Position numbers and translations under genes: made by a program. From an uncultured Sinobacteraceae bacterium (GTDB lineage: Bacteria; Pseudomonadota; Gammaproteobacteria; Steroidobacterales; Steroidobacteraceae), in NCBI GenBank assembly GCA_937902995.1, contig CALEKY010000062.1, forward strand, positions 1-64,000: a DNA stretch of 64,000 nucleotides. Reading direction: 5' to 3'. The notes below the pieces were generated by a model that had not been told where the DNA came from, made no database searches, and worked only from the letters and a program-made list of their open reading frames with translations. Shown here piece by piece: positions 36,631-45,891 of the stretch (position 1 is its first letter; each line of letters begins with the position of its first letter).

Positions 36631-37500
36631 ATGAGCCGGGATTCAGATGTTGATGTCGCGAACGTTCTTGGACGAACCGTATTTTCGCGACGGGAGGTTG
36701 TTGTGACGAGTCTTGCAGCAGGTTTTGCCATGGCCGTGCAGCCAGTGACGGCTGCGACGATTACGACTGACGCCGAAGGGCTGACGGCCGACGAGGTCAA
36801 GGTTAAGGTCGGCGACGAAACGATTCCGGCCTATCGAGCCATGCCCAAAGAGGGCGGGCCGTTTCCGGTCGTGCTCGTCGTGCAAGAGATTTTCGGCGTG
36901 CACGAACACATCAAGGACATTTGCCGTCGTTTCGCCAAGCTGGGTTATTTCGCGATCGCGCCCGAGCTCTATGCGCGGCAGGCCGATGTATCGAAGCTCT
37001 CGATCGACGAGATCCGTGCGATCGTGCCCAAAGTTCCCGACGCGCAAGTCTTGGGGGATCTGGACGCTTGCGTCGAGTTTGCCGCGGAAAGCGGCAAGGG
37101 CGACATTACTCGGCTCGGAATCACGGGCTTCTGCTGGGGCGGGCGCATCGTTTGGCTCTACGCAGCGCATAGCCCGCGCTTGAAGGCCGGCGTCGCGTGG
37201 TACGGCAGGCTCGTCGGCGACAGAAACGAGTTCACGCCGCGTCAACCCGTCGACGTCGCTGCGGAGTTGAAGGCGCCGGTGCTCGGTTTGTATGCGGGCA
37301 AGGACCAAGGCATTCCGCTCGATACCGTCGAACAGATGCGTGAAGCGCTCAAGAAGGCGAAAGTGCCCGCCGAGATCGTCGTGTATCCGGAGGCACAGCA
37401 CGGTTTCTACGCCGACTATCGTCCGATGTACAACGAGCGCGATGCGCGCGACGGTTGGAACAAATTGCAAGAATGGTTCAAGCGCCATGGCGTCGCGTAA
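36631..37500 (+). CDS. Exported dienelactone hydrolase family protein
   Basis: A 289-aa alpha/beta hydrolase. A twin-arginine-like leader ([17 protein letters not shown], residues 19-35) suggests Tat export. The DLH catalytic triad is C168 (GFCWGG), D225 (AGKDQG) and H257 (AQHGFY). GAGGAG lies 9 bases before ATG. Many such proteins are annotated carboxymethylenebutenolidase, but natural substrates are rarely known. It follows the FAD dehydrogenase by 90 bases on the same strand. Confidence 0.88.
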   Translation: MSRDSDVDVANVLGRTVFSRREVVVTSLAAGFAMAVQPVTAATITTDAEGLTADEVKVKVGDETIPAYRAMPKEGGPFPVVLVVQEIFGVHEHIKDICRRFAKLGYFAIAPELYARQADVSKLSIDEIRAIVPKVPDAQVLGDLDACVEFAAESGKGDITRLGITGFCWGGRIVWLYAAHSPRLKAGVAWYGRLVGDRNEFTPRQPVDVAAELKAPVLGLYAGKDQGIPLDTVEQMREALKKAKVPAEIVVYPEAQHGFYADYRPMYNERDARDGWNKLQEWFKRHGVA

Positions 37501-37641
37501 ATCTTCCTTTCTGTTCTGAATGAATACGGATGCGGCGAGCAAACTCTCGTCGCATCCTCAACCCGTCTCGAATTCAGACGATAGCGTCAGGAACCAGACC
37601 TCCGCTGCGAACGTTCCCCGGACAGTCTCGACGGGGTCATC

Positions 37642-39837
37642 ATGGCGGAGCAGCGCGACGCACGTTCCATTTTCGAACTTGGACGCAATTGTTGGCGCCT
37701 CGCGCACGCGGATCGCGCTGCGTTCATCATCGATGCCGATGCGTATTTCAAGGCGTTCGTCGCTGCGGCGGAGCTCGCGCAACGCTCGATTCTGATCGTC
37801 GGGTGGGACTTTCACAGCCGCACTCGTTTGCTCTTGGATGCTCGAGAACGCGAGCTCGAGCTCGGCGCATTCCTCAATCGACTCGCCAAGCAGCGGCCTG
37901 AGCTTCGGGTCAACATCCTGATCTGGGATTACCCGATGATCTTCGGGCTCGATCGCGAATGGGCGCCCCTCGCGGGTTTCGGTTGGAAGCCGCATCGGCG
38001 CGTGCAATTGCGCTACGACAACACGCATCCGATCGGCGGTTCGCATCATCAAAAAATCGTCGTGATCGACGATGCGGTCGCATTTTGCGGCGGCATCGAT
38101 TTGACGTGCAGGCGATGGGACACCTGCGAGCATGCGGCGAACGATGCGCGCCGCGTCATGCAAGGTACGCCGTACCCGCCGTTTCACGATCTGGCGATGG
38201 CTGTCGACGGGGACGCCGCACGGGCGCTCGGCGAGCTGTGCCGCGAACGCTGGCGAAGGGCGACGGGCGAGCCGTTGCGCAGATCTGCGGGACGCACAGC
38301 TCCATGGCGTCGCGGGAGGCGCAAGCCTGCGACGGATGCAACATGGCCGGAAAGTCTGCATGCAGACGTGACGAACGTCGACGTCGCGATCGCGCGCACA
38401 GAACCTGCCGTCGACGAGCGGCCTGGCGTGCGCGAGGTCGAGTCCCTCTATCTCGACATGATCGCGGCGGCCAAACGCAGCATCTACATCGAGAACCAAT
38501 ACTTCACGGCCGATCGGGTCGGCGAAGCGCTGGCTGCGCGCCTGCAGGAGCCAAACGGACCGGAAGTCGTCGTCGTGTTACGCCAGTTGAGCCATGGATG
38601 GTTGGAGGAGCTTACGATGCAGACGCTGCGCACACGGTTGATCGCGCGTCTCAAAGAAGTGGATCGATTCGATCGGCTGTGCGTCGTCTATCCGTACATC
38701 GCCGGTCTGGAAGAAGGCACCTGCATCGATGTGCATGCGAAATTGATGATCGTCGATGACGACTACGTGCGCATCGGCTCGGCAAATATCGCCAACCGTT
38801 CGATGGGGCTCGATACGGAATGCGATCTGGTCGTCCATGCCGACCGCGATGAGACGCGCGCGGCCATTCGTGCCCTGCGGTGCCAGCTGCTTGCCGAGCA
38901 TCTGGGGGCCGAACCGGAACAAGTACAGGAATGCGTCGCGCGTACGGGTTCGCTCGCTGCGACGATGGAAGCCTTGCATCGCGACGATCGCTGCTTGAGG
39001 CCGCTCGAGTGCGAGCAGGACATTTCGCCCGCGGTGATGAACATGATCGCTGTCGCAGATCCCGAGAAGCCTGTGGATCTGCCGATGCTCTCCAAACTTT
39101 TCAGTGCCGACAGCGAGCCGCTTCCCGTCCGATCGAATTGGTGGAAGCTGGTTGCTGCTGCGTGCGTCATAGCAGGACTCGCCGCGATCTGGAAATTCAC
39201 GCCGCTGGCTCAATGGCTGGAGCCTGAGCGCGTCACCGGTTGGGCGCGCAATTTCGGCGGCCGGCGTTGGGCGCCGTTCCTGGTGATCGCCGCCTACACG
39301 CCGGCATGCATCGTGATGTTTCCGCGGCCGGTGATCACCTTGTTCGCGGTCGTCGCATTCGGTCCGTGGCTCGGATTCCTGTACGCCATGCTCGGTATAG
39401 AGCTGGCTGCGTGGGTGACCTACGTGGCCGGTCGCCGGTTCGATCGGCGAACCGTGCATCGAGTTGCCGGTCGCAATCTGCATCGCATGATCGAGGTGAT
39501 GCGCAAACGCGGGCTGCTCGCGATGACTGCCTTGCGTCTCGTGCCGCTTGCACCGTTCGCGGTCGAAGGCGTCGTCGCCGGTGCCGTGCGAATCAAGTTG
39601 TGGCATTTCATGGTCGGCACCGCGCTCGGCATGTTGCCCGGCACATTGGCCGCGACAATTCTCAGCGATCAATTGCAGGCAGCGCTCGAGGATCCCGGCA
39701 AGGTCAATTATTGGCTGATCGCCGGCGCAGTGTTGCTGGTCATGCTGGCAACCTGGTTCGTGCGCCGATGGTTGATCGGCGGTGCCGCAAGTCCGAATGC
39801 ACGAGGCCATGACTTCGACCGTGCGCGGCCAGCATGA
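37642..39837 (+). CDS. Phospholipase D-VTT (DedA-like) fusion protein
   Basis: A 731-aa protein combining two activities. The N-terminal PLD/cardiolipin-synthase-like region has HKD motifs at GSHHQKIVVIDD (H136) and DVHAKLMIVDD (H365) with GSANIANRS. The C-terminal SNARE-associated VTT domain (about 515-715) has a lead transmembrane helix, FPRPVITLFAVVAFGPWLGF and RLVPLAPFAVEGVVAGA. VTT proteins move lipids between leaflets, so the fusion could remodel and translocate phospholipid. It overlaps the downstream EEP gene, suggesting coupling. Confidence 0.9.
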   Translation: MAEQRDARSIFELGRNCWRLAHADRAAFIIDADAYFKAFVAAAELAQRSILIVGWDFHSRTRLLLDARERELELGAFLNRLAKQRPELRVNILIWDYPMIFGLDREWAPLAGFGWKPHRRVQLRYDNTHPIGGSHHQKIVVIDDAVAFCGGIDLTCRRWDTCEHAANDARRVMQGTPYPPFHDLAMAVDGDAARALGELCRERWRRATGEPLRRSAGRTAPWRRGRRKPATDATWPESLHADVTNVDVAIARTEPAVDERPGVREVESLYLDMIAAAKRSIYIENQYFTADRVGEALAARLQEPNGPEVVVVLRQLSHGWLEELTMQTLRTRLIARLKEVDRFDRLCVVYPYIAGLEEGTCIDVHAKLMIVDDDYVRIGSANIANRSMGLDTECDLVVHADRDETRAAIRALRCQLLAEHLGAEPEQVQECVARTGSLAATMEALHRDDRCLRPLECEQDISPAVMNMIAVADPEKPVDLPMLSKLFSADSEPLPVRSNWWKLVAAACVIAGLAAIWKFTPLAQWLEPERVTGWARNFGGRRWAPFLVIAAYTPACIVMFPRPVITLFAVVAFGPWLGFLYAMLGIELAAWVTYVAGRRFDRRTVHRVAGRNLHRMIEVMRKRGLLAMTALRLVPLAPFAVEGVVAGAVRIKLWHFMVGTALGMLPGTLAATILSDQLQAALEDPGKVNYWLIAGAVLLVMLATWFVRRWLIGGAASPNARGHDFDRARPA

Positions 39838-40570
39838 ATGGAGCGACACGCGCTCGAATGTTCTGACGGTCGCTTCGTACAACCTGCACAGCTGCGTGGG
39901 CTGGGACGGCAAGCGCAGCCCGGCACGCATTGCCCAAGTGCTGCGCGAGCTCGATTGCGACATCTATGCCCTTCAGGAAGTGGACAATCAGCCGGGCGAG
40001 CACGAAGAGTCGATGCAGCTCGAGTACTTGTCGAAGGCACTGGACATGGCTGCAGTGCCTGGATTGCGGATCGTGCGCCACACAGGCGAATACGGAAATG
40101 CGTTGCTCACGCGCCTGCCGATCGTTCATGTGCGGCGCCACGACCTGAGCTACTCGCGAGCCGAGCCGCGCGGCGCTCTCGACGTGGAGCTCGACCTCCG
40201 CGGCAAGCCGCTACGCATCATCGCCACGCACTTGGGGCTGCGTCGTACGGAGCGACGCTTTCAATGGCGCCGCTTGATGATCGCGATCGGCGAAGGCTCG
40301 ATGGAGGCGCCGCTGATCGTGATCGGCGACATGAACGAGTGGTATCGGCGCGCTGCGACGCTTCGCGAAGCGCACCTTGCGTTCGGCAAGCCTCCAGCGC
40401 CTGCCGGCTTTCCATCATTCGCACCGTTGCTCGCACTCACGCGTATCTGGGTGCGTCCGCACAGCGCCATCGAGTCCGTCGTCATCCACCGCAGCAGGTT
40501 GGCGCGCCAAGCTTCGGATCACTTGCCGCTGAAGGCGGTGTTGGATGTAGGCAAGCTGATGAAAGGCTGA
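39782..40570 (+). CDS. Endonuclease/exonuclease/phosphatase-fold protein
   Basis: A 262-aa EEP-family Mg-dependent phosphodiesterase. It has ASYNLHSC, ALQEVDN (metal-binding Glu), ATHLGLRRTERR, VIGDMNEW and the C-terminal SDHLPL His. The fold includes nucleases and phospholipid or inositol phosphatases. The PLD-VTT partner favours a lipid-related substrate. The start is uncertain: GTG 39782, ATG 39797 or ATG 39809 all overlap the PLD-VTT gene. It ends at a long heptamer array. Confidence 0.85.
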   Translation: MPQVRMHEAMTSTVRGQHEWSDTRSNVLTVASYNLHSCVGWDGKRSPARIAQVLRELDCDIYALQEVDNQPGEHEESMQLEYLSKALDMAAVPGLRIVRHTGEYGNALLTRLPIVHVRRHDLSYSRAEPRGALDVELDLRGKPLRIIATHLGLRRTERRFQWRRLMIAIGEGSMEAPLIVIGDMNEWYRRAATLREAHLAFGKPPAPAGFPSFAPLLALTRIWVRPHSAIESVVIHRSRLARQASDHLPLKAVLDVGKLMKG

Positions 40571-40627
40571 TTAAAGGCTGAAGACTGAAGACTGAAGACT
40601 GAAGGCTGAAGGCTGAAGAGAGCGAAT
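40565..40627. repeat. Heptamer array, CTGAAGR family
   Basis: About seven consecutive units of GGCTGAA/GACTGAA/GACTGAA/GACTGAA/GGCTGAA start at the stop codon of the EEP gene, immediately left of the 108-bp composite cassette. Confidence 0.8.
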
Positions 40628-40735
40628 GCTGAAGACCGAAGGAAGAGCGCAGATCCACCGTCGTCAATGGGACTCAACGCCTCTTGCCAAGCCCCACGCC
40701 CCGAGCCCAACGCCCTCTTGCTGTCGCCTGTCGCC
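40628..40735 (+). repeat. Composite repeat cassette, copy 1
   Basis: About 108 bp consisting of GCTGAAGACCGAAGG, a unique core (GCGCAGATCCACCGTCGT, CAATGGGACTCAACG), a GCCCCACGCCCCGAGCCCAA array and CTGTCGCCTGTCGCC. It is nearly identical (about 90 percent by eye) to the reverse complement of 44131-44240. It lies in the convergent gap between the EEP and SHOCT genes. Confidence 0.85.
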
Positions 40736-40740
40736 GCGCG

Positions 40741-41529
40741 CTACGCATGCGCGCGCAAGATCCGCGCTTTGCTCGCCTCGTACTCCGCTTCGCTCAGCAC
40801 ACCGAGCTCGCGCAGACGATGATGCTCGCGCATTTCGTCGCGAAGCCATTGTTGCTTGTTCTGCGGGCGCGCAGCTTTAGCGGCGGCGATTTCCTTGATC
40901 ATGGCGACGAAGAAAGCTTTGCCTTGTTTCGTGCTGCCGAGTGCGCCGGCGATGCTCACGAGTGTGGCACCGCCATGCACGCTCTTGAAATTCAGCGATT
41001 CGCTCGTCGCACGCATTCCGAGCCAGACCGCGCTGAGCGCTGTCAGCAGCGCAATGCCGGATGCAACGAGCGCAATCGAGCGTGCTGAGTCTGCAAACAG
41101 CGAGAAAGCGAACCAAACCGCGGTGCCCGAGGCGAGTGCCGACGCTACCCCAAGAATGAACCAGCCCCATGCGATATGACGAACGCGAACGGGTTGCGAA
41201 TTCAGGAAGCGCAGATCGAGTGAGTACGTCTGCGTCGGGCGGCGCGCGCGTGCGATACGAACCTGCAAGTAATGCTCATCGAGCAGCGACAGCTCGGTCT
41301 TGCACTTGCCGTTCGGAGTTTGGAGAGCGTACTTGGCGCGGACTCTGCGGCTGGTCGGCGGGTTCGGTGCCAGCTCGGTTTCGGCTTCGAGAGAGATGTG
41401 CTCGGCGCGGCCGACCGCGCCTTCCACGCGGAATGGCTTCGCTGCAGATGCCATGGCGTTCACGGATGCAATGCCTTCGAGGTACGGACCGAGAGAAGCG
41501 CGTCCTTGCCAGTTGCTCGTCAGAGTCAC
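40741..41529 (-). CDS. Membrane protein with C-terminal SHOCT domain
   Basis: A 262-aa protein. The N-terminal half is soluble and beta-rich. Two transmembrane helices (about 119-141 and 150-170) follow, and the C-terminus (about 230-260, LRDEMREHHRLRELGVLSEAEYEASKARIL) is a typical SHOCT oligomerisation motif. The start is GTG without a clear ribosome site, so an internal ATG at 41454 is possible. Function unknown. The stop is six bases from the repeat cassette. Confidence 0.72.
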   Translation of the reverse strand: MTLTSNWQGRASLGPYLEGIASVNAMASAAKPFRVEGAVGRAEHISLEAETELAPNPPTSRRVRAKYALQTPNGKCKTELSLLDEHYLQVRIARARRPTQTYSLDLRFLNSQPVRVRHIAWGWFILGVASALASGTAVWFAFSLFADSARSIALVASGIALLTALSAVWLGMRATSESLNFKSVHGGATLVSIAGALGSTKQGKAFFVAMIKEIAAAKAARPQNKQQWLRDEMREHHRLRELGVLSEAEYEASKARILRAHA

Positions 41530-41706
41530 CAGAGGACAGATGCTAGGACCGAGCGCACGCAGCGAATGAGAGCCGCGTCACAGTCGGCGTGCTGTCGGCA
41601 AGACGCCAATTTCCGGCGGAGGGGGAAGCCCTAATCCAGCGCGGACTGGAGGTGCAGCGAATGGCTGTGCACTAACTTGAACTGTCGGTGCACAGGCTCG
41701 GGGCGA

Positions 41707-42327
41707 TCAAGCCTTTCCGTCGATGAATCGCAGGAATTCCGCACGCGTGCGGGCGTCCTCGCGAAACGCACCGAGCATCTTGCTCGTCACCATCGACACG
41801 GCCCGCTTGTGCACACCGCGAGTCGTCATGCATTGGTGGGTCGCGTCGATGACGACGCCGACGCCGCGGGGCTTCAGAACCTCTGCAATACATAATGCGA
41901 TCTCTGCAGTGAGCTTCTCCTGAACTTGGAAGCGTCGCGCATAACCTTCGACCACGCGCGCGAGCTTGCTGATCCCGACGACCTTGTTGGTCGGCAGATA
42001 GCCCACGTGCGCACGGCCGATGATCGGCGCCATGTGGTGCTCGCAATGCGACTCGAACTCGATGTCCCGCAGCACGATCATTTCGTCGTAGCCCGCGACC
42101 TCTTCGAATGTGCGCTGCAGATACTCGCGAGGGTCGATCGAATAGCCGGAGAACCAATCGCGGTAGGCACGTACGACGCGAGTCGGCGTATCGCGCAAGC
42201 CTTCGCGATTGGGGTCGTCGCCTGCCCAGCGCAGCAGAGTCCGAACCGCTTCTTCCGCTTGTTCTTGTGTAACCCCGCCGCTGACGCGAGATGCTTGCTT
42301 GGATCGTGCGGGTTTGCGGCCTGCCAT
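41707..42327 (-). CDS. folE: GTP cyclohydrolase I
   Basis: Converts GTP to 7,8-dihydroneopterin triphosphate, the first step of folate synthesis. The 206-aa protein has the zinc site C95, H98 ([20 protein letters not shown]) and C166 ([10 protein letters not shown]), and the [11 protein letters not shown] strand. The N-terminal 20 residues are a basic, unconserved extension. GAGG lies 9 bases before ATG 42327. It stands alone on the minus strand with about 180-250 bp free on each side. Confidence 0.95.
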   Translation of the reverse strand: MAGRKPARSKQASRVSGGVTQEQAEEAVRTLLRWAGDDPNREGLRDTPTRVVRAYRDWFSGYSIDPREYLQRTFEEVAGYDEMIVLRDIEFESHCEHHMAPIIGRAHVGYLPTNKVVGISKLARVVEGYARRFQVQEKLTAEIALCIAEVLKPRGVGVVIDATHQCMTTRGVHKRAVSMVTSKMLGAFREDARTRAEFLRFIDGKA

Positions 42328-42573
42328 ACCGTCTGTCCTCGAGTTCGCTGCTGCAGTCTGTTGTGCCCAACCCCGGCCATCGCATGTTTCCGCAGACCCG
42401 AAGTCGGAGTCGAGATTCGCGCGCTTGCCTCGCCGGACGTGGCGCCATCCTCTCGATGTGTGATGCGTTCTAGTGTAGCCCGCATCGGCGAGCCGCTGTG
42501 CATGTAGGTGCCAAAATTCAGTATCCAGAGGTTCAGTATTACTATCCGGCAGCCAACCTGTGGGGGGACATCA

Positions 42574-43125
42574 ATGCGGTTGCTCACCTTGCTCTTGACG
42601 ATCGTCGGCTTCGCCGTTGTATCGCAAGCGCGCGCCGAGGTCGTGAACGCCGGGCCGAACGGGTTCAACATCCGTCACGTCGTCGATGTCCCCAACGTTC
42701 CGCCGCCGACAGTTTGGGCTGCCTTGGCCGACGTGGGGAAGTGGTGGGATCCCGAGCACACCTATTCCGGCGACGCGCGCAATCTCTCGCTCGAACCCGT
42801 CGTGCGCGGCTGTTTCTGCGAGAAGCTGGGTTTGTATGCGGGCATCGAGCACGCTGCCGTCGTTTATGTGCAGCCGGCGAGAGTGCTGCGATTGATCGGC
42901 GCGCTGGGTCCGCTACAGAACTTCGGCGTGACCGGCAGCCTCACGTGGCAGATCGAAGCGGCCGGCGGCGGCTCGCGCATCACGATGACGTACAACGTCG
43001 GCGGTTTCGCCGACGAGCCGCTTTCCGATTGGGCGGAGATCGTCGATGAAGTGCTCGTCGGGCAAGCGAAGCGTCTCGGCCGCTTCGTCGAGACTGGATC
43101 GCCGGAGGAAAGGGAAGAGCCGTGA
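42574..43125 (+). CDS. Exported SRPBCC (START-like) protein
   Basis: A 183-aa protein with signal peptide MRLLTLLLTIVGFAVVSQARA cleaved at ARA. The mature part is a polyketide-cyclase/START-like helix-grip fold: FNIRHVVDVPNVPPPTVWAALADVGKWWDPEHTY, then LRLIGALGPLQNFGVTGSLTWQIEAAGGGSRITMTYNVGG. The pocket would bind a hydrophobic ligand, identity unknown. GGGGGA before ATG 42574 supports this start. The gene ends within a heptamer array. Confidence 0.8.
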   Translation: MRLLTLLLTIVGFAVVSQARAEVVNAGPNGFNIRHVVDVPNVPPPTVWAALADVGKWWDPEHTYSGDARNLSLEPVVRGCFCEKLGLYAGIEHAAVVYVQPARVLRLIGALGPLQNFGVTGSLTWQIEAAGGGSRITMTYNVGGFADEPLSDWAEIVDEVLVGQAKRLGRFVETGSPEEREEP

Positions 43126-43252
43126 ATCGTGATTCGTGAGTGGCGGCGTTTTCAGTGTTGGCGCCGTCCGGTCTTGCTGCTCACGACTCACTACTCACTA
43201 ATCACCACTCACCGACCCCGGCGGGCTTGGAGTCACGAGTCACGGATCACGA
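43121..43252. repeat. Three GTGAYTC heptamer arrays in one gap
   Basis: Arrays at 43121-43143 (GTGAATCGTGATTCGTGAG), 43180-43212 (CTCACGACTCACTACTCACT) and 43230-43252 (AGTCACGAGTCACGGATCAC) alternate in orientation, so they could pair in RNA. They fill the space between the START-like gene and the metalloprotease, together with unique DNA at 43144-43179. Confidence 0.75.
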
Positions 43253-43316
43253 CGCAATGGAACAGCCCCGTACCGCAACTCGTTTTTGGCAGCGTCATCG
43301 ATGGCAGATTCTTCCC

Positions 43317-44126
43317 ATGCGTATTCGTCATTGGTTGATCGTCGCACTGGCCTGTGGGCTCGTAGGCTGTCAGACCGTTCAAACGACGAGCCCAGGTGTT
43401 GTCGGTATAGATCGCAAGCAACGCATGCTCGTCTCGGAGGAGCAAGTCGAGCAGGGCGCGCAAGTGGCTTACGAGCAAGAGCTCGACAAAGCGCGCAAGC
43501 AGGGGGCGCTGAACACCAATCCGGAGACGTACAAGCGCGTGCAGACCATTTCACAGCGGCTGATTCCTCACGTCACGGCCTTTCGTCCCGATGCGGCCCA
43601 ATGGAAGTGGGAGATCAACGTGCAGGATTCGGACGATGTGAACGCGTATTGCATGCCCGGTGGGAAGATCATGGTGTACACCGGGCTCATCGAGAAATTG
43701 CAGGCGACGGATGCAGAGCTTGCGGCAGTGATCGGGCATGAGATTGCGCATGCGCTTCGCGAGCATTCTCGCGAGCGGCTTTCGCGCGCTTACGCCGAGC
43801 AGCTTGCGCTCGCCGGCATCGCGTTCGCGACAGGCGCGAGCCAGACGACGATGCAGCTTGCCAGTCAGATTTCGGCGATCACGTTTCAGCTTCCGCACAG
43901 CCGCGAGCAGGAAGCGGAAGCCGATCGTATGGGTCTCGAGCTGATGGCGCGCGCCGGATACGACCCGAGCGCCGCAGTCACGCTCTGGCAGAAGATGGGC
44001 AAAGTGGGCGGGAGCGCACCGCCTGAGTTCTTGAGCACGCACCCGTCGAGCGAATCGCGCATCCGCGATTTGCAGGCGACGATTCCGAGGGTGCTGCCGC
44101 TATATCAGCAGAGCCAAGCGCGATAA
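43317..44126 (+). CDS. M48-family metalloprotease lipoprotein
   Basis: A 269-aa periplasmic zinc protease of the Oma1/LoiP/BepA-like group. The lipobox GLVGC (C18) follows a hydrophobic leader. The zinc site is H141-E-I-A-H145 with third ligand E199 in SREQEAEADRMG. The catalytic domain then ends without TPR repeats. ATG 43317 is chosen to place the lipoprotein leader at the N-terminus; an upstream ATG (43257) would add 20 residues. Probable role: outer-membrane protein quality control. Confidence 0.9.
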   Translation: MRIRHWLIVALACGLVGCQTVQTTSPGVVGIDRKQRMLVSEEQVEQGAQVAYEQELDKARKQGALNTNPETYKRVQTISQRLIPHVTAFRPDAAQWKWEINVQDSDDVNAYCMPGGKIMVYTGLIEKLQATDAELAAVIGHEIAHALREHSRERLSRAYAEQLALAGIAFATGASQTTMQLASQISAITFQLPHSREQEAEADRMGLELMARAGYDPSAAVTLWQKMGKVGGSAPPEFLSTHPSSESRIRDLQATIPRVLPLYQQSQAR

Positions 44127-44130
44127 CGGA

Positions 44131-44240
44131 GAAGGCGACGGGCGACAGCAAGAGGGCTTGGGGCTCGGGGCGTGGGGCTTGGGCAAGAGACGTTGAATCC
44201 CATTCACGACGGTGGATCTGCGCGCTTCCTTCAGTCTTCA
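44131..44240 (-). repeat. Composite repeat cassette, copy 2 (inverted)
   Basis: The reverse complement of this 110-bp segment matches 40628-40735 almost base for base, including the non-repetitive core AGATCCACCGTCGT and the GGGCTTGGGGCTCGGGG array. It begins five bases after the metalloprotease stop codon, so again it sits at a gene 3' end. Confidence 0.85.
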
Positions 44241-44364
44241 GCCTTCGGTCTTCAGTCTGAGGAATGCGTGGCCCCCGCCCTAACCAGCCCCCGTGTAGGC
44301 AGGAGAGGGGACTCATTACGCGCAGTGCGCGCTTCCTTCAGTCTTCAGCCTTCAGCCTTCAGCC
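44241..44364. repeat. Further heptamer arrays, CTTCAGY family
   Basis: The array continues as CTTCAGTCTGAGG, then a GC-rich stretch with CAGCCCCCGTGTAGGCAGG and a GCGCAGTGCGCGC core. A second array of four CTTCAGC/CTTCAGT units ends exactly at the stop of the 100-aa gene (44365). Confidence 0.7.
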
Positions 44365-44667
44365 TCAGAAGAACAGTCCCGCGATCGCTACCGCAATCGC
44401 AATCCCCAATCCCACCGTCAACCAGATGATGCGCTTGCGCATCTCCACCATGAGCTTCGTCATGTTTGCGAGTTGTTCGGCCATCTGGCTGATGAGCTCG
44501 GCCTGGCGGCGTTCGTTCTCCTCCAGGCTTTCGATTCGAGCGATGACCTCGCTCGGTGTCTGCGGCACTCCCTGTTCGGCAGTCCGCTTGTTCTTCTTCA
44601 GCAGCTCACGGGAAACCTCGACGATCGAGGGGACGAGCTGCACGATCTGAAGCCAAGGTACGGCCAT
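44365..44667 (-). CDS. Small coiled-coil membrane protein
   Basis: A 100-aa protein. A soluble N-terminal region is followed by a coiled coil (about 38-75, ESLEENERRQAELISQMAEQLANM) and one C-terminal transmembrane helix (about 79-99, IIWLTVGLGIAIAVAIAGLFF), so it is tail-anchored with a cytoplasmic coil. GAGG lies 7 bases before ATG. Function unknown. Confidence 0.75.
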   Translation of the reverse strand: MAVPWLQIVQLVPSIVEVSRELLKKNKRTAEQGVPQTPSEVIARIESLEENERRQAELISQMAEQLANMTKLMVEMRKRIIWLTVGLGIAIAVAIAGLFF

Positions 44668-45159
44668 GGGTACGCCTCACGAGTGGTATCTGGGGACGAA
44701 GCGTATCAATTTGGAGTGGGGACTCGCCCCTGGCTCGCCCCTAGGCTGTAGGCCGTAGGCTGTGGACTGTAGGGAAGAGCGCGCGTTCGCGCGGCCGGCA
44801 GCACGCAGCTGGCCTGGCGTCTCTCTCCTCTACCGCTCCCAGTGCCGCGAGCCACGGATCACGAATCACGACCCAGCGTAAGGCCTACCCGAGTCCAGTC
44901 ACCAGCGACGAGTCACGGCCCTTGCCTTATGTACAAATCGGTCCGATTTTTGGGACAGTGCGGGTCTCAACCCAGGGGGAAGAGAGGAAGCACTGGCGCG
45001 GCTGCGGCTTGTCTTGCAGCTCAGACCGTGCCCGGTAAGGGCAAGACGTGGCTCGATTTTTGACCATTCTTGGCACCTCGCGATAATCCGGTGTGCCAAC
45101 TTTCGCGCGCTCTAGCGGGCCACAACGACGAAAGACACAATTCCAAGGTGATTCCACAC
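44668..45159. other. 492-bp gap with composite repeats and a promoter region
   Basis: Left half: heptamer arrays at 44742-44772, 44851-44871 and 44891-44917. Right half (44925-45159): unique DNA upstream of the response regulator gene, presumably its promoter, with no element I can place firmly. No gene is supported. Confidence 0.5.
44742..44917. repeat. Composite: CTGTAGG array, GCGCG core, GTGAYTC arrays
   Basis: CTGTAGG-CCGTAGG-CTGTGGA-CTGTAGG (44746-44774) is followed by GAAGAGCGCGCGTTCGCGCG, then by CACGGATCACGAATCACG (44853-44871) and CAGTCACCAGCGACGAGTCAC (44897-44917). The CTGTAGG plus AAGAGCGCGC core order is repeated at 47250-47300 and, reversed, at 49981-50040. Confidence 0.75.
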
Positions 45160-45891
45160 ATGACAAAGCCGGCTTCACTGTTGATCGTGGACGACGACCG
45201 CGAGCTCGGCCAAATGCTGACCGAGTATCTGACGGGCGAAGGGTTCCAGGTCTCGCTCGTCCGCGACGGTGCTGAAGCGCTGGAGCGACTGACCGAACAG
45301 TCGCATTCCTACGATTTGGTGATTCTCGACGTGATGCTGCCGTCGCTCAGCGGTTTCGAAGTGCTGCGCCGCTTGCGCCACTCGTTGTCGGTGCCCGTCG
45401 TGATGTTGACCGCCCATGGAGCGGACGTGGACCGTATCGTCGGTCTCGAGCTCGGCGCGGACGACTACTTGGCGAAACCGTTCAATCCGCGGGAGCTCGT
45501 GGCGCGCGTGCGTGCCGTATTGCGGCGGTTTTCTTCGCGCGACACGGATCAGCCCGCCAGCCCGGTCACGGTCGGGCCGCTCCGTTTGGATCCGGCTACC
45601 TTCGATGTGCAGCTCAACGGTCAATCGGTGCGTCTGACGGGCACGGAGCTGCGATTGCTCGAAGTGTTGATGCGTTCCGTCGGCCAAGTGCAGTCGCGCG
45701 AATCGCTGACCGAACGCGTTCTCGGGCGCCGACTGACTCCATACGACCGCAGCATCGATACGCACGTGAGCAATCTGCGTCGCAAGCTCGGTCTAGGCGA
45801 GAACGGTCTGCCAGAAATACGCAGTATTCGAGGCGCAGGCTACGTTCTCATTGCCACGCCGGGTGAGCAGCGAGCCGAGCCCCGGACGTGA
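45160..45891 (+). CDS. CpxR-like response regulator
   Basis: A 243-aa OmpR-family regulator. The receiver domain has D11-D12-D13, phosphoacceptor D57 (LVILDVMLPSLSG), T in VVMLTAHGA and lysine in LAKPFNP. The winged helix ends IRSIRGAGYVLIATP. AAGGTG lies 9 bases before ATG 45160. Its TGA stop overlaps the GTG start of the kinase by four bases. Sequence and pairing resemble CpxR of envelope-stress systems, but no CpxP-like gene is seen nearby. Confidence 0.92.
   Translation: MTKPASLLIVDDDRELGQMLTEYLTGEGFQVSLVRDGAEALERLTEQSHSYDLVILDVMLPSLSGFEVLRRLRHSLSVPVVMLTAHGADVDRIVGLELGADDYLAKPFNPRELVARVRAVLRRFSSRDTDQPASPVTVGPLRLDPATFDVQLNGQSVRLTGTELRLLEVLMRSVGQVQSRESLTERVLGRRLTPYDRSIDTHVSNLRRKLGLGENGLPEIRSIRGAGYVLIATPGEQRAEPRT

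Noticed and set aside
44264..44650. Open frames with [15 protein letters not shown] peptides between the M48 protease and uvrA
   Set aside because: These are translations of heptamer arrays (CTTCAGC repeats). They have no independent ribosome site and are better described as repeats.
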